Source: Alphaproteobacteria bacterium (lineage in GTDB: Bacteria; Pseudomonadota; Alphaproteobacteria; Micropepsales; Micropepsaceae). From it: a stretch of DNA of 64,000 nt. How positions within the stretch are numbered: position 1 is the first letter of the stretch; every line of letters starts with the position of its first letter. Below the pieces are notes generated by a model. That model made no database searches, was not told where the DNA came from, and was given only the letters and a program-made list of their open reading frames with translations. Position numbers and translations under genes: made by a program. The stretch covers positions 124,001-188,000 of the forward strand of contig JACKLF010000003.1 in the NCBI GenBank assembly GCA_024236055.1, written 5' to 3'. Below, piece by piece: positions 42,866-52,329 of the stretch.

Positions 42866-45800
42866 TCCATATCCTTTCGGTCGCCTCGGAAATCTATCCG
42901 CTGGTCAAGACCGGTGGGCTTGGCGATGTCGTGGCCGCACTGCCGGGCGCGCTGGCGCCTCATGGCGCGACGGTTACCACGCTTGTGCCGGGCTATCCGG
43001 CGATGCGTCCGCGGCTGGCGGATGCCCGGCTGGTGCACAGTTATGACGCGCTGCTGGGCGTGCCCGCCCGCATTTTGGAAACCGATCTGGACGGCCATGC
43101 CCTTCTGGTGCTGGACGCGCCCGCATTGTTCGAGCGCGCCGGCAATCCCTATACCGGGCCGGACGGGCGCGACTGGCCCGACAACTGGCGGCGCTTTGCG
43201 GCCCTGGCGCGGGCGGGGGCGGACCTGGCCAGCGGGGTGGTGCCCGGCCGCGTCTTTGACGTGCTGCACGCCCATGACTGGCAGGCGGCGCTGGCGCCCG
43301 CCTATCTGCGCTATGCGCCGGGGCCCGGCCCCGTCGCGGCCAGCGTGATGACCATTCACAACATCGCCTTTCAGGGCCGCTTCGACCGCACCGTGTTCGA
43401 TGCGCTGGGCCTTCCCGGCAATGCCTATGGCATCGACGGGATCGAATATTACGGCGGCGTCGGATTCCTGAAGGCGGGGCTGGCCAGCGCCGACGCCATC
43501 ACCACCGTCAGCCCCAGCTATGCCGAGGAAATCCACGCCGCCGAATTCGGCATGGGCCTTGAAGGGCTGATCCAGGCGCGCAGCAGCGTGGTGCATGGCA
43601 TCGTCAACGGCATCGACACCGGCATCTGGGACCCGGACAGCGACCCCGAACTGGTGGCGCAATACAATGTCCGCAAGCTGGCGCGGCGCACCGCCAACAA
43701 GCGCGCGGTCGAGCGGGGCTTCGGCATCGAGCCGGGCGAAGGGCCGCTGTTCACCGTCATCAGCCGCCTGACCTGGCAGAAGGGCATGGACGTGCTGGCC
43801 GGCCAGCTTGACGCGCTGGTCGCGGCGGGCGGGCGGCTGGCCCTTCTGGGCAGCGGCGATGCCGGGCTCGAGCAGCTTTTCCGCGCCGCGGCCGCGCGCC
43901 ACCGCGGGCGCATCGGCGTGGCCATCGGCTATGACGAGAAGCTTTCCCATCTGCTGCAGGCAGGCTGCGACGCCATCCTGATCCCCTCGCGCTTCGAGCC
44001 CTGCGGTCTGACCCAGCTTTACGGCCTGGCCTATGGTTGCGTGCCGGTGGCGGCGCGCACCGGCGGGCTGGCCGACACGATCATCGACGCCAATGACGCC
44101 GCATTGGCGGCGGGCGCGGCCACCGGCATCCTGTTCGACGGGGTGACGGGCGAGAGTCTGGGCCGGGCGGTGCGCCGGGCGATCAGGCTGTTCGCCGATG
44201 CCAGGGCCTGGGGCAACATGCAGCGCCAGGGCATGAAACAGGATTTCTCCTGGGCCCGCAGCGGCGCGCAATATGCCAGTCTTTATGCCGACCTCATCAG
44301 GGACAAGCGCGTGATCATCACCACATCGACCACACCCTTTGACGGACAGAAGCCGGGCACGTCGGGCCTGCGCAAGAAGGTCAAGGTTTTCCAGCAGCCG
44401 AACTATGCCGAGAATTTCATCCAGTCGGTTTTCGACGTGGTCGACGGCAAGGAGGGCGCCACCCTGGTGATCGGCGGCGATGGCCGCTTCCACAACCGGC
44501 CGGTGATCCAGCAGGCGATCCGCATGGCCGCGGCCAACGGTTTCGGCAAGGTGCTGGTGGGTCAGGGCGGCATCCTGTCAACGCCCGCCGCCAGCAACCT
44601 GATCCGCAAATATGGCGCGCTGGGCGGGCTGGTCCTGTCGGCCAGTCACAATCCCGGCGGTCCCGACGAGGATTTCGGCATCAAGTACAACATCGCCAAT
44701 GGCGGGCCGGCCCCGGAAAAAGTCACCGAGGCGATTTATCAGCGCACCCAGTCCATCGATCGCTGGCTGGGCGTGGACACGCCCGACATCGACCTGGACA
44801 GGACCGGCACCCTGCGGGTGGGCGGCATGGCGGTGGAAGTGGTCGACTCCGTTGCCGACTATGCCGCGCTGATGGAGGCGCTGTTCGATTTTCCCGCCAT
44901 CGCGGGGTTGGCCGCATCCGGTTTCACCATGGCGTTCGACGCGATGAACGCGGTGACGGGCCCTTACGCCCACGAGATTCTGGAAAAGCGGCTGGGCTTC
45001 GCCAAAGGCACGGTCCGCAACGGCACGCCGCTGGAGGATTTCGGCGGCCTGCATCCCGATCCCAATATCGTCACCGCCAGGGATCTGTACGATCTGATGA
45101 TGGGTCCGGATGCGCCCGATTTCGGCGCCGCCTCGGACGGCGATGGCGACCGCAACCTGATCATCGGGCGCGGGCGCTATGTCACCCCCTCGGATTCGCT
45201 GGCCATGCTGGCGGCCAATGCCCATCTGGCGCCCGGCTATGCCGATGGGGTTGCGGGTATCGCCCGTTCCATGCCCACCAGCGCGGCCGCCGACCGGGTG
45301 GCCGATGCGCTGGGCATCAAATGCTACGAGACGCCGACGGGCTGGAAGTTCTTCGGCAACCTACTGGATGCGGGGCTGGCCACGCTGTGCGGCGAGGAAA
45401 GTTCGGGCACCGGCTCCAACCATGTGCGCGAAAAGGATGGCGTCTGGGCGGTGCTGCTGTGGCTCAACATCCTGGCGGCGCGCAAACTTTCGGTCGATGC
45501 GCTGGCGCGCGAGCATTGGGCCAAATTCGGGCGCAACTATTATTCGCGTTTCGACTATGAAGGCATCGCCAGCGAAAAGGCCGATGCGCTGGTGTCCGAT
45601 CTGCGTGCCAGCCTGGCGGGGCTGCCGGGCAAGCGCTTCGGCACGCTGACGGTCGCCGCGGCGGATGATTTTTCCTATGCCGACCCGGTCGATGGTTCGG
45701 TCAGCAGCCATCAGGGCGTGCGCATCCTGTTCGAAGGCGGATCGCGGGTGGTGATGCGCCTGTCGGGCACCGGCACCACGGGGGCGACCCTGCGCGTCTA

Positions 45801-45939
45801 TCTGGAATGCTATGAACCGGCCGGCGGCAGGCTGGACGAGGACACGCAGGACATGCTGGCGCCGATCGCCGCCGCGCTGGAGCCCATTGCCGGGATCGCC
45901 CGCCACACCGGCCGCACCCGGCCCGATGTGGTGACGTGA
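42862..45939 (+). CDS. glgA-pgm: glycogen synthase - phosphoglucomutase fusion
   Basis: One uninterrupted frame of 1025 codons. Residues 1-483 are a complete GlgA: VKTGGLGDVVAALPGALAPH (ADP-glucose lid), MTIHNIAFQGRFDRTVFD, IPSRFEPCGLTQLYGLAYGC. Residues 484-1025 are a complete Pgm of 542 residues, the same length as the Agrobacterium enzyme as I recall it: KPGTSGLRKKVKVFQQPNYA, phospho-Ser loop VLSASHNPGGPDEDFG, metal loop SDGDGDRNLI, CGEESSGTGSNHVREKDG, and RLSGTGTTGATLRVYLE. The join is YADLIRDKR|VIITTSTTPF with no linker. The first Pgm codon is GTG at 44311 with CAGGGAC about 7 bases ahead, so separate Pgm could also be made by internal initiation. Substrates connect: Pgm makes glucose-1-phosphate for GlgC, and GlgA uses the ADP-glucose. 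Confidence 0.93.
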   Translation: MIHILSVASEIYPLVKTGGLGDVVAALPGALAPHGATVTTLVPGYPAMRPRLADARLVHSYDALLGVPARILETDLDGHALLVLDAPALFERAGNPYTGPDGRDWPDNWRRFAALARAGADLASGVVPGRVFDVLHAHDWQAALAPAYLRYAPGPGPVAASVMTIHNIAFQGRFDRTVFDALGLPGNAYGIDGIEYYGGVGFLKAGLASADAITTVSPSYAEEIHAAEFGMGLEGLIQARSSVVHGIVNGIDTGIWDPDSDPELVAQYNVRKLARRTANKRAVERGFGIEPGEGPLFTVISRLTWQKGMDVLAGQLDALVAAGGRLALLGSGDAGLEQLFRAAAARHRGRIGVAIGYDEKLSHLLQAGCDAILIPSRFEPCGLTQLYGLAYGCVPVAARTGGLADTIIDANDAALAAGAATGILFDGVTGESLGRAVRRAIRLFADARAWGNMQRQGMKQDFSWARSGAQYASLYADLIRDKRVIITTSTTPFDGQKPGTSGLRKKVKVFQQPNYAENFIQSVFDVVDGKEGATLVIGGDGRFHNRPVIQQAIRMAAANGFGKVLVGQGGILSTPAASNLIRKYGALGGLVLSASHNPGGPDEDFGIKYNIANGGPAPEKVTEAIYQRTQSIDRWLGVDTPDIDLDRTGTLRVGGMAVEVVDSVADYAALMEALFDFPAIAGLAASGFTMAFDAMNAVTGPYAHEILEKRLGFAKGTVRNGTPLEDFGGLHPDPNIVTARDLYDLMMGPDAPDFGAASDGDGDRNLIIGRGRYVTPSDSLAMLAANAHLAPGYADGVAGIARSMPTSAAADRVADALGIKCYETPTGWKFFGNLLDAGLATLCGEESSGTGSNHVREKDGVWAVLLWLNILAARKLSVDALAREHWAKFGRNYYSRFDYEGIASEKADALVSDLRASLAGLPGKRFGTLTVAAADDFSYADPVDGSVSSHQGVRILFEGGSRVVMRLSGTGTTGATLRVYLECYEPAGGRLDEDTQDMLAPIAAALEPIAGIARHTGRTRPDVVT

Positions 45940-47807
45940 GCCCGCCCCCGGGCGTTCATCTGTCGCCGCAGGGCGCAACCTTTGTCGTGCGCGCCCGTGA
46001 CGCCGATGCCGTGACCCTGTGCTTGTTCGATGGCGGCCGCGAGGAGCGGCTGCGCATGACCGGCACTGGCGAGTGGCATGTCATATCGGTGCCCGGCATC
46101 AGGCCGGGCCAGGCCTATGGCTATCGGGCCACCGGGTCCTGGGCGCCCAAAGCGGGCCATTGCTTCGATGACGCCAAGCTGCTGACCGACCCCTATGCGC
46201 TCGCGCTGGATCGCCGCTATCAGTTCGATCCACGGCTGTGCGTGCGGGGCGAAGATACTGCCGCGCTGGTGCCCAAGGCGCTGGTCACGGCCCTGTCGCC
46301 ACCTGTGCCCCATGCCCCGCCGCGCTTTTCGCCTTGCGGTCTGATCTATGAACTGAACGTCCGGGCCTTCACCCACGATCACCCCGATGTGCCCCAGGGC
46401 CAACGCGGCACCGTGGCGTCGCTGGCCCATCCGGCGATCATCGCGCACCTGAAGAAACTGCGCGTGGCGGCGATCGAGCTGATGCCCATCACCGCCTGGA
46501 TCGACGAGCGGCACCTGCCGCCGCTGGGGCTGACCAATGCCTGGGGCTACAATCCGGTGACGCTGATGGCGCCCGATCCGGGCCTGTGTCCCGGCGGCAT
46601 TGGCGAACTGCGCGACACCGTGGCGGCGCTGCATGCCGAAGGCATCGGCGTGATCCTGGACATGGTATTCAACCATACCGGCGAGAGCGATGCGCTGGGC
46701 CCAACCCTTTCGATGCGCGGGCTGGATGGCCGCTATTATGCCCGCGAAGATGACGGCACGCTGATCAACGATACCGGCACCGGCAATACGCTGGATTTTT
46801 CACAACCCATCGCGCGCGAACTGACGCTGGATACGCTGCGCCATTTCGTGACCCAGGCGGGGATCGACGGTTTCCGCTTCGACCTTGCGCCGGTGATGGC
46901 GCGCGGCCCCGGCTTCGATCCGCACGCACCGATCTTTGCCGCGATCGCGGGCGATCCGGTGCTGAAGGACCGCATCTTGATCGCCGAGCCCTGGGACATC
47001 GGGCCGAGCGGCTATCAGCTTGGCCATTTTCCCATGACCTGGCTGGAATGGAACGACCGCTATCGCGACGATGTGCGCCGCTTCTGGCGGGGCGATCCGC
47101 ACATGGCGGGCGCGCTGGCCACGCGCATGACCGGATCGGACGACATTTTCGTGGGTCCGCGCAGCCGGGGCGTCAGCTTCCTTGCCGCCCATGACGGCTT
47201 CACCCTGGCCGACATGCTGGCCTATGAAGACCGTCACAACGAGGCCAATGGCGAAAACAACCGTGACGGCCATGGCGAGAACTTCTCCTGGAACAATGGT
47301 GCCGAAGGGCCCAGCGCCGATGAAAAGGTTCTGGCGCGCCGCGCCGCCGACGCCCGCGCGCTGCTGGCGACCCTGTTCGCCACGCGCGGCGCGATCATGC
47401 TGACGGCGGGCGACGAGTTCGGCCGCACCCAGCGCGGCAACAACAATGCCTATGCCCAGGACAATGCCATCACCTGGCTGGACTGGGCCGGGCGCGACCG
47501 GGCGCTGGAGGACTATGTGGCGGGGCTGGCCGATTTTCGCGCCGCCCATCCGGCGCTGTCGGACCCCGATTTCCTGGACCATGCCGACTGGCGCGGGCTG
47601 GATGGCCGGCCCATGACGCCGGCAAGCTGGGAAGCCGCCGACACGGCGGGTTTCGAGCTGCGCCCGCCGGGCGTCCATGGGCTGGTGGTGCGGGTGGACC
47701 GGCAGGCACGGCAATGCACCCTGGCCGCTTTTCCCCATTCAGGCCCAGCTGGAGCGGATATTGCAGTGCAAGATAACACATTGTCAGGGCCTGACCGGTT
47801 ACCCTAA
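45936..47807 (+). CDS. glgX: glycogen debranching enzyme
   Basis: 623 aa, start GTG 45936 overlapping the pgm stop (GTGA). CBM48-like N-terminus (GVHLSPQGATFVVRARDADA), then a GH13 isoamylase-type barrel: YELNVRAFTHDHPDVP, ILDMVFNHTGESD, nucleophile Asp in IDGFRFDLAPVMARG, Glu in LIAEPWDIGPSGYQLGHFP, Asp in FLAAHDGFTLADMLAY. Removes the short branches left by GlgP. Slightly shorter than E. coli GlgX, mainly at the C-terminus. Last gene of the glycogen operon; zwf follows after 35 bp. Confidence 0.93.
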   Translation: MSPPPGVHLSPQGATFVVRARDADAVTLCLFDGGREERLRMTGTGEWHVISVPGIRPGQAYGYRATGSWAPKAGHCFDDAKLLTDPYALALDRRYQFDPRLCVRGEDTAALVPKALVTALSPPVPHAPPRFSPCGLIYELNVRAFTHDHPDVPQGQRGTVASLAHPAIIAHLKKLRVAAIELMPITAWIDERHLPPLGLTNAWGYNPVTLMAPDPGLCPGGIGELRDTVAALHAEGIGVILDMVFNHTGESDALGPTLSMRGLDGRYYAREDDGTLINDTGTGNTLDFSQPIARELTLDTLRHFVTQAGIDGFRFDLAPVMARGPGFDPHAPIFAAIAGDPVLKDRILIAEPWDIGPSGYQLGHFPMTWLEWNDRYRDDVRRFWRGDPHMAGALATRMTGSDDIFVGPRSRGVSFLAAHDGFTLADMLAYEDRHNEANGENNRDGHGENFSWNNGAEGPSADEKVLARRAADARALLATLFATRGAIMLTAGDEFGRTQRGNNNAYAQDNAITWLDWAGRDRALEDYVAGLADFRAAHPALSDPDFLDHADWRGLDGRPMTPASWEAADTAGFELRPPGVHGLVVRVDRQARQCTLAAFPHSGPAGADIAVQDNTLSGPDRLP

Positions 47808-47842
47808 CCTGCCTTAACCATCTGGCAGCGGGGACCAAGGCC

Positions 47843-49306
47843 GTGGCGAAGATCGTACCGGGTGTGGGACCCAAATTCCCGCAGGTTGTGGTTCTTGTCG
47901 GTGCAACCGGGGACCTGTCCAAGCGCAAGCTGCTGCCCGGCCTGTTTCACCTGACCAGCGCCGGCTTCATTCCCGGCTATCGCATCATCGGCGTGTCGCT
48001 GGATGACATCTCGCCCGAGGATTTCCGAGCCCAGGCCCGCCAGGCGCTGGAACAGTTTTCCACCCGCAAGCTGGACGAAAGCGCCTGGACCGATTTTGCC
48101 GCCGCGCTGGATTATGTGCCGCTGACGGCGGGGCCGGGCGCGCTGCGCGCGGCGGTCGAACGCGCCGAAGCCGAACTTGGCCCCAATACCGAACGGCTGC
48201 ATTACCTGTCTGTGCCGCCCAATGCCGCCCTGCCGGCGGTGAAGATGCTGTCGGATGCCGACCTGGTCGCGCGTTCGCGCATCATCATGGAAAAGCCTTT
48301 CGGCACCGACCTGGACAGCGCGGTGTCGCTGAATGCGCGGTTGCATGAGTTCTTCGATGAGGACCAGATTTTCCGCATCGATCACTTTCTGGGCAAGGAA
48401 CCGGCGCAGAACATCCTGGCTTTCCGCTTCGCCAACGGCCTTTTCGAGCCGATCTGGAATCGCAATTTCATCGACCATGTCCAGATCGACGTGCCCGAGA
48501 CGCTGGGCCTGGGCAAGCGCGCGGCTTTCTACGAGCAGACCGGCGCCTATCGCGACATGGTGGTCACCCATCTGTTCCAGATCCTTGGCTTCATGGCGAT
48601 GGAGGCGCCCACCTCGCTGGAGCCCGCGCCGATCAGCGAGGAAAAGAACAAGGTCTTCCGTTCCATGCTGCCGATCGATCCGGCGCATGTGGTGCGCGGG
48701 CAATATACCGGCTATCGCCGCGAGGAAGGGGTCGATCCGGAATCGGATACCGAGACCTTCATCGCCCTCAAATGCATGATCGACAACTGGCGCTGGGCCG
48801 GCGTGCCCTTCTTCCTGCGCACCGGCAAGCGCATGGCCGAAGGCCAGCGCATCATCTCCATCGCCTTCCGCGAACCGCCCAAGAGCATGTTCCCGCATGG
48901 TTCGGGCGTGGGCGCGCAGGGGCCCGATCACCTGACCTTCGACCTGGCCGATGCCTCCAAGATTTCGCTGTCCTTCTATGGCAAGCGGCCGGGGCCGGGC
49001 ATCCGGCTGGACAAGCTGTCGCTGCAATTCGCCATGCATGACACCGGCATGATCGGCGAGGTGCTGGAAGCCTATGAGCGGCTGATCCTGGATGCGATGC
49101 GCGGCGACCACACGCTGTTCACCACCGCGATGGGCATCGAGCGGCTTTGGGAAGTCTCCCGTCCGCTGATCGAAAATCCCCCGCCGGTGCGGCTGTACGA
49201 GGCCGGCTCATGGGGCCCCAAGTCGATCCACCAGCTGGTGGCGCCCCATGCCTGGCGCCTGCCTTTCGAACGCGCCTGGCGCAGCCCCAATCCCAGCGGC
49301 TCCTAG
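47843..49306 (+). CDS. zwf: glucose-6-phosphate 1-dehydrogenase
   Basis: 487 aa, GTG start. NADP-binding VVLVGATGDLSKRKLLPGLF, substrate site FRIDHFLGKEPAQNILAFRF, and IMEKPFGTDLDSA. Oxidises glucose-6-phosphate to 6-phosphogluconolactone, entry to the Entner-Doudoroff and pentose phosphate routes. No pgl, edd or eda follow. The 35-bp gap after glgX has no clear terminator, so it may be read through from the glycogen operon. Its TAG and the galM stop share the four bases CTAG. Confidence 0.95.
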   Translation: MAKIVPGVGPKFPQVVVLVGATGDLSKRKLLPGLFHLTSAGFIPGYRIIGVSLDDISPEDFRAQARQALEQFSTRKLDESAWTDFAAALDYVPLTAGPGALRAAVERAEAELGPNTERLHYLSVPPNAALPAVKMLSDADLVARSRIIMEKPFGTDLDSAVSLNARLHEFFDEDQIFRIDHFLGKEPAQNILAFRFANGLFEPIWNRNFIDHVQIDVPETLGLGKRAAFYEQTGAYRDMVVTHLFQILGFMAMEAPTSLEPAPISEEKNKVFRSMLPIDPAHVVRGQYTGYRREEGVDPESDTETFIALKCMIDNWRWAGVPFFLRTGKRMAEGQRIISIAFREPPKSMFPHGSGVGAQGPDHLTFDLADASKISLSFYGKRPGPGIRLDKLSLQFAMHDTGMIGEVLEAYERLILDAMRGDHTLFTTAMGIERLWEVSRPLIENPPPVRLYEAGSWGPKSIHQLVAPHAWRLPFERAWRSPNPSGS

Positions 49307-50340
49307 GCGGTGAAGCCGAACACGGTGGTGGAGGTGAAGACCGCGCCGGGCCGCAGCACGGTGGCGGGAAAATCCGGCTGGTTGGGACTGTCGGGAAAAT
49401 GCTGGGTTTCCAGCGCCAGCGCGTCGCCCATGCGGATCATTTGTCCCGCCGCGCTCATCAGGCTGCCATTCACATTGTTGGTGGAATAGACCTGTATGCC
49501 CGGCTCGGTGGTGGAAAGCGTCAGCGTCACCCCGCCGGGCGCCGGATCGCAAAAGACCACCGCCTTGTCCAGCGCGCCGGGTGCGGATTTGTTCAGCACA
49601 TAATTGTGGTCATAGCCGCGCGCCAGGCGCAGCTGCGGTTCGTCGGCACGGATGCGCGCGCCCAAAGCCGTGGGCGCGCGGAAATCGAAGGCGGTGCCGT
49701 CCACCGGCATGATCCGGCCCGTGGGCACCTGGAAGGCGTCGGTTTCGGTGATGGCGTCCGCGGCGATCTGCACTGTCTGGTTTTCCGCCGATCCCCCGCC
49801 TGCCAGGTTGAAATAGATGTGGTTGGTCAGGTTCACCACCGTGGGCGCGTCGGCGGTGGCGCGATAGTCCAGCCGCAGTTCGTTGGCGTCGGTGACGGTA
49901 TAGGTGACGTCCACCGTCAGGGTGCCGGGAAAACCCTGGTCACCGTCCGGGCTGACCAGCCGCAGCGCCAGGTGACTGTCACTGGCCCCGGTGACCGTCC
50001 ACATCCGCACCCCCCAGGACAGGGGCCGTCCGCCATGCAGGGTGACGCCGTTTTCGTCCGCCGCCAGCGGATAATGCCGGCCATCCAGGCTGAATCCGTT
50101 CTTCAGCCGGTTGGCATAGCGGCCGATCAGGCAGTTGAACCAGGCCTTGCTCTCATAGGTTGAGAGATCGGCCAGCCCCAGCACGACATTGCGGCGGCCG
50201 CCGCCTTTCAATGGCACCTCGATCGCTGTGATAGTGCCGCCCATGTCCAGAATCCGCGCCGTCAGTCCACCGGCAGCGGAAAGGGCATAGGCGTGCACGG
50301 TCGTGCCGTCCCTGGTGACGCCATAGGCCGTCCGGTTCAT
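49303..50340 (-). CDS. galM: aldose 1-epimerase (galactose mutarotase)
   Basis: 345 aa from ATG 50340; the frame upstream is antisense to the LacI gene and is not coding. Beta-sandwich with RYANRLKNGFSLDGRHYPLA, GVTLHGG (first His), VVNLTNHIYFNLAGGG (second His) and the catalytic Glu in LALETQHFPDSPNQPDFP. No signal peptide. Interconverts alpha and beta anomers of aldoses, supplying the right anomer to XylB or to sugar kinases. Divergent from the LacI regulator. Confidence 0.92.
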   Translation of the reverse strand: MNRTAYGVTRDGTTVHAYALSAAGGLTARILDMGGTITAIEVPLKGGGRRNVVLGLADLSTYESKAWFNCLIGRYANRLKNGFSLDGRHYPLAADENGVTLHGGRPLSWGVRMWTVTGASDSHLALRLVSPDGDQGFPGTLTVDVTYTVTDANELRLDYRATADAPTVVNLTNHIYFNLAGGGSAENQTVQIAADAITETDAFQVPTGRIMPVDGTAFDFRAPTALGARIRADEPQLRLARGYDHNYVLNKSAPGALDKAVVFCDPAPGGVTLTLSTTEPGIQVYSTNNVNGSLMSAAGQMIRMGDALALETQHFPDSPNQPDFPATVLRPGAVFTSTTVFGFTA

Positions 50341-50463
50341 GGCTGTTTCTCCCTTGCCGCGCCCTGATAGTGCGCGGGGCCCCCGGCGCGTCAACCATGC
50401 GTGCCCTGGCGCGGTGTGTTTTTGGCCGGGTTTTGCTAGGACTGTGTCAGGGAGATGAAAGCA

Positions 50464-51519
50464 ATGGCCCGCAAACAGAGCCGGCGCGGCGGCAGCGGCG
50501 TCACCATCCACGATGTGGCGCGCCATGCCGGCGTCTCGCCCATGACGGTTTCGCGGGTGGTCAATGCCGAAGGCAATGTCCGCGAGGCCACACGCGCCAA
50601 GGTTACGGCCGCGATCAAGGCCCTGCGCTATGCCCCCAACATGGCGGCCCGCAACCTGGCGGGCGCCGAGACGGTGCATATCGGGCTGCTCTATGCCAAT
50701 CCCAGCGCCGCCTATCTGAGCGAATTCCTGCTGGGCAGCCTGGCCCAGTCCAGTCTGAGCGGCTGCCAGCTTGTGGTCGAACAGTGCGACGAGGGCGAAT
50801 ATGACGCCATCGCGCGGCTGGCGGCGGGCGGCGTGCATGGCGTGGTGCTGCCGCCACCCCTGTGCGACAGAAGCGAGGCGCTTGGCGCCGCGGCCAAGGC
50901 CGGCATCCCGGCGGTGCTGGTGGCGTCGGGGCGGCCCGATCCGGCCTTCAGCGCCGTTTCCATCAACGATTTCGAGGCCGCGCGCGCCATGACGCGGCAT
51001 CTGTTGGGCCTGGGGCACCGCGACATCGCCTTTATCAACGGCCATCCCAACCAGACCGCCAGCGGCCAGCGGTTTCGCGGCTTCGTCGAGGCGATGACCG
51101 AGGCGGGCCTGTCGGTCGACACGCGCCAGACCGCCCAGGGCTATTTCACCTATCGCTCCGGGCTGGAAGCGGCGGAAAAGCTGCTGGGCGGCAAGTCCCG
51201 TCCAACGGCCATCTTCGCCAGCAATGACGACATGGCCGCAGCCGTCATGGCGGTGGCCCATCGCAAGGGGCTGGATGTGCCTGGCGACCTGTCGATCGCC
51301 GGTTTCGACGATACCCCGCTGGCCAGCGCGGTGTGGCCGGCGCTGACCACCGTGCGCCAGCCCATCGCCGACATGGCGCGCGAGGCCGCCCAGCTTCTTT
51401 TGGAACAGATCCGGGCGGGCCGCGCCGGCAAGGCCGCGCCGCCCGTCCACCGCCAGTTGGACTATGCCCTGGTCACGCGCGAATCCACGGGTGCGCCAAA
51501 AGGTTCCCGCAAGGCTTGA
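50464..51519 (+). CDS. LacI-family transcriptional regulator, likely xylose repressor
   Basis: 351 aa. I prefer ATG 50464, nine bases after AGGGAG, over ATG 50455, which directly abuts that site. N-terminal LacI HTH: VTIHDVARHAGVSPMTVSRV and hinge APNMAARNLAG. Periplasmic-binding-like sensor domain with LGHRDIAFINGHPNQTASGQ and IFASNDDMAAAVMAVAHRKG. Followed 64 bp later by xylB, with a LacI-type palindrome in between. By position it should repress the xylose/xylan genes; the inducer is probably xylose or a derivative. Confidence 0.88.
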   Translation: MARKQSRRGGSGVTIHDVARHAGVSPMTVSRVVNAEGNVREATRAKVTAAIKALRYAPNMAARNLAGAETVHIGLLYANPSAAYLSEFLLGSLAQSSLSGCQLVVEQCDEGEYDAIARLAAGGVHGVVLPPPLCDRSEALGAAAKAGIPAVLVASGRPDPAFSAVSINDFEAARAMTRHLLGLGHRDIAFINGHPNQTASGQRFRGFVEAMTEAGLSVDTRQTAQGYFTYRSGLEAAEKLLGGKSRPTAIFASNDDMAAAVMAVAHRKGLDVPGDLSIAGFDDTPLASAVWPALTTVRQPIADMAREAAQLLLEQIRAGRAGKAAPPVHRQLDYALVTRESTGAPKGSRKA

Positions 51520-51539
51520 CAGCGCCGCCGCCCTGATAT

Positions 51540-51553
51540 TGTTAGCGCAAACA
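51540..51553. promoter_or_regulatory. LacI-type operator upstream of xylB
   Basis: TGTTAGCGCAAACA matches the palindrome TGTTAGCGCTAACA at 13 of 14 positions. It lies between the LacI regulator and the xylB start codon. A related site is at 56188-56201. Confidence 0.6.
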
Positions 51554-51582
51554 TCATTTGTTTGTGGGGACGGAAAATCAGC

Positions 51583-52329
51583 GTGGCCTCAGCCATTTAT
51601 CCCAGCCTGAAGAACAAGCGTGTCGTCGTGACCGGCGGCGGCTCGGGCATTGGCGCGGGCCTGGTCGAAGGCTTTGCCGCCCAGGGCGCGGAGACGATCT
51701 TTGTCGATCTTCTGGAAACCGAAGGCGCGGCCCTGGCGATGCGGCTGAACGCGGCGGGCGCGCGCGTGCATTTTGAAAGGCTGGACCTGACGGACCTGAC
51801 GGCGCTGGCGGATTTCTTTGCCCGCACCGGCCCCATCGACATCCTGGTCAACAATGCCGGCAATGACGACCGCCACACACTGGCCGATGTCACCCCCGAT
51901 TACTGGGATGATCGCATGGCGGTCAATCTGCGCCACATGCTGTTCGCCGCGCGCGCCGCGGCGCCGGGCATGAAGGCAAGGGGCGGTGGGGCGATCATCA
52001 ATTTCGGATCGATCTCCTGGCATCTGGGCCTTCAGGGCCTGCTGCTTTACGAGACCGCCAAGGCGGGCATCGAAGGCATGACCAAGGCGCTGGCGCGCGA
52101 GCTGGGGGCGGACAATATCCGCGTCAACTGCGTGGTGCCGGGCAATGTCAAAACCCCGCGCCAGGAAAAATGGTACACGCCCGAAGGCGAGGCCGAGATC
52201 GTCAATTCCCAGTGCCTGAAGACCCGCATCCTGCCTGCCCATGTCGCATCGCTTGTGCTGTTTCTGGCATCGGATGACGCGGCCGCCTGCACCGGTCATC
52301 CCTACCGGATCGACGCGGGATGGTTCTGA
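51583..52329 (+). CDS. xylB: D-xylose 1-dehydrogenase (NAD+)
   Basis: 248 aa from GTG 51583, the same length and start context (SAIYPSLKNKRVVVTGGGSG) as Caulobacter XylB. Classical SDR: TGGGSGIG, LVNNAGNDDRHTLADV, INFGSISWHLG and catalytic YETAK; also ETPGNVKTP-like VVPGNVKTPRQEKWYTPEGE, a XylB signature. Oxidises D-xylose to D-xylono-lactone, the first step of oxidative xylose breakdown. Overlaps xylC by 10 bp. The rest of the Weimberg/Dahms genes are not in the window. Confidence 0.9.
   Translation: MASAIYPSLKNKRVVVTGGGSGIGAGLVEGFAAQGAETIFVDLLETEGAALAMRLNAAGARVHFERLDLTDLTALADFFARTGPIDILVNNAGNDDRHTLADVTPDYWDDRMAVNLRHMLFAARAAAPGMKARGGGAIINFGSISWHLGLQGLLLYETAKAGIEGMTKALARELGADNIRVNCVVPGNVKTPRQEKWYTPEGEAEIVNSQCLKTRILPAHVASLVLFLASDDAAACTGHPYRIDAGWF

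Noticed and set aside
49303..51450. 715-residue minus-strand protein extending galM upstream
   Set aside because: The upstream part is antisense to the LacI regulator; GalM is complete from the ATG at 50340.
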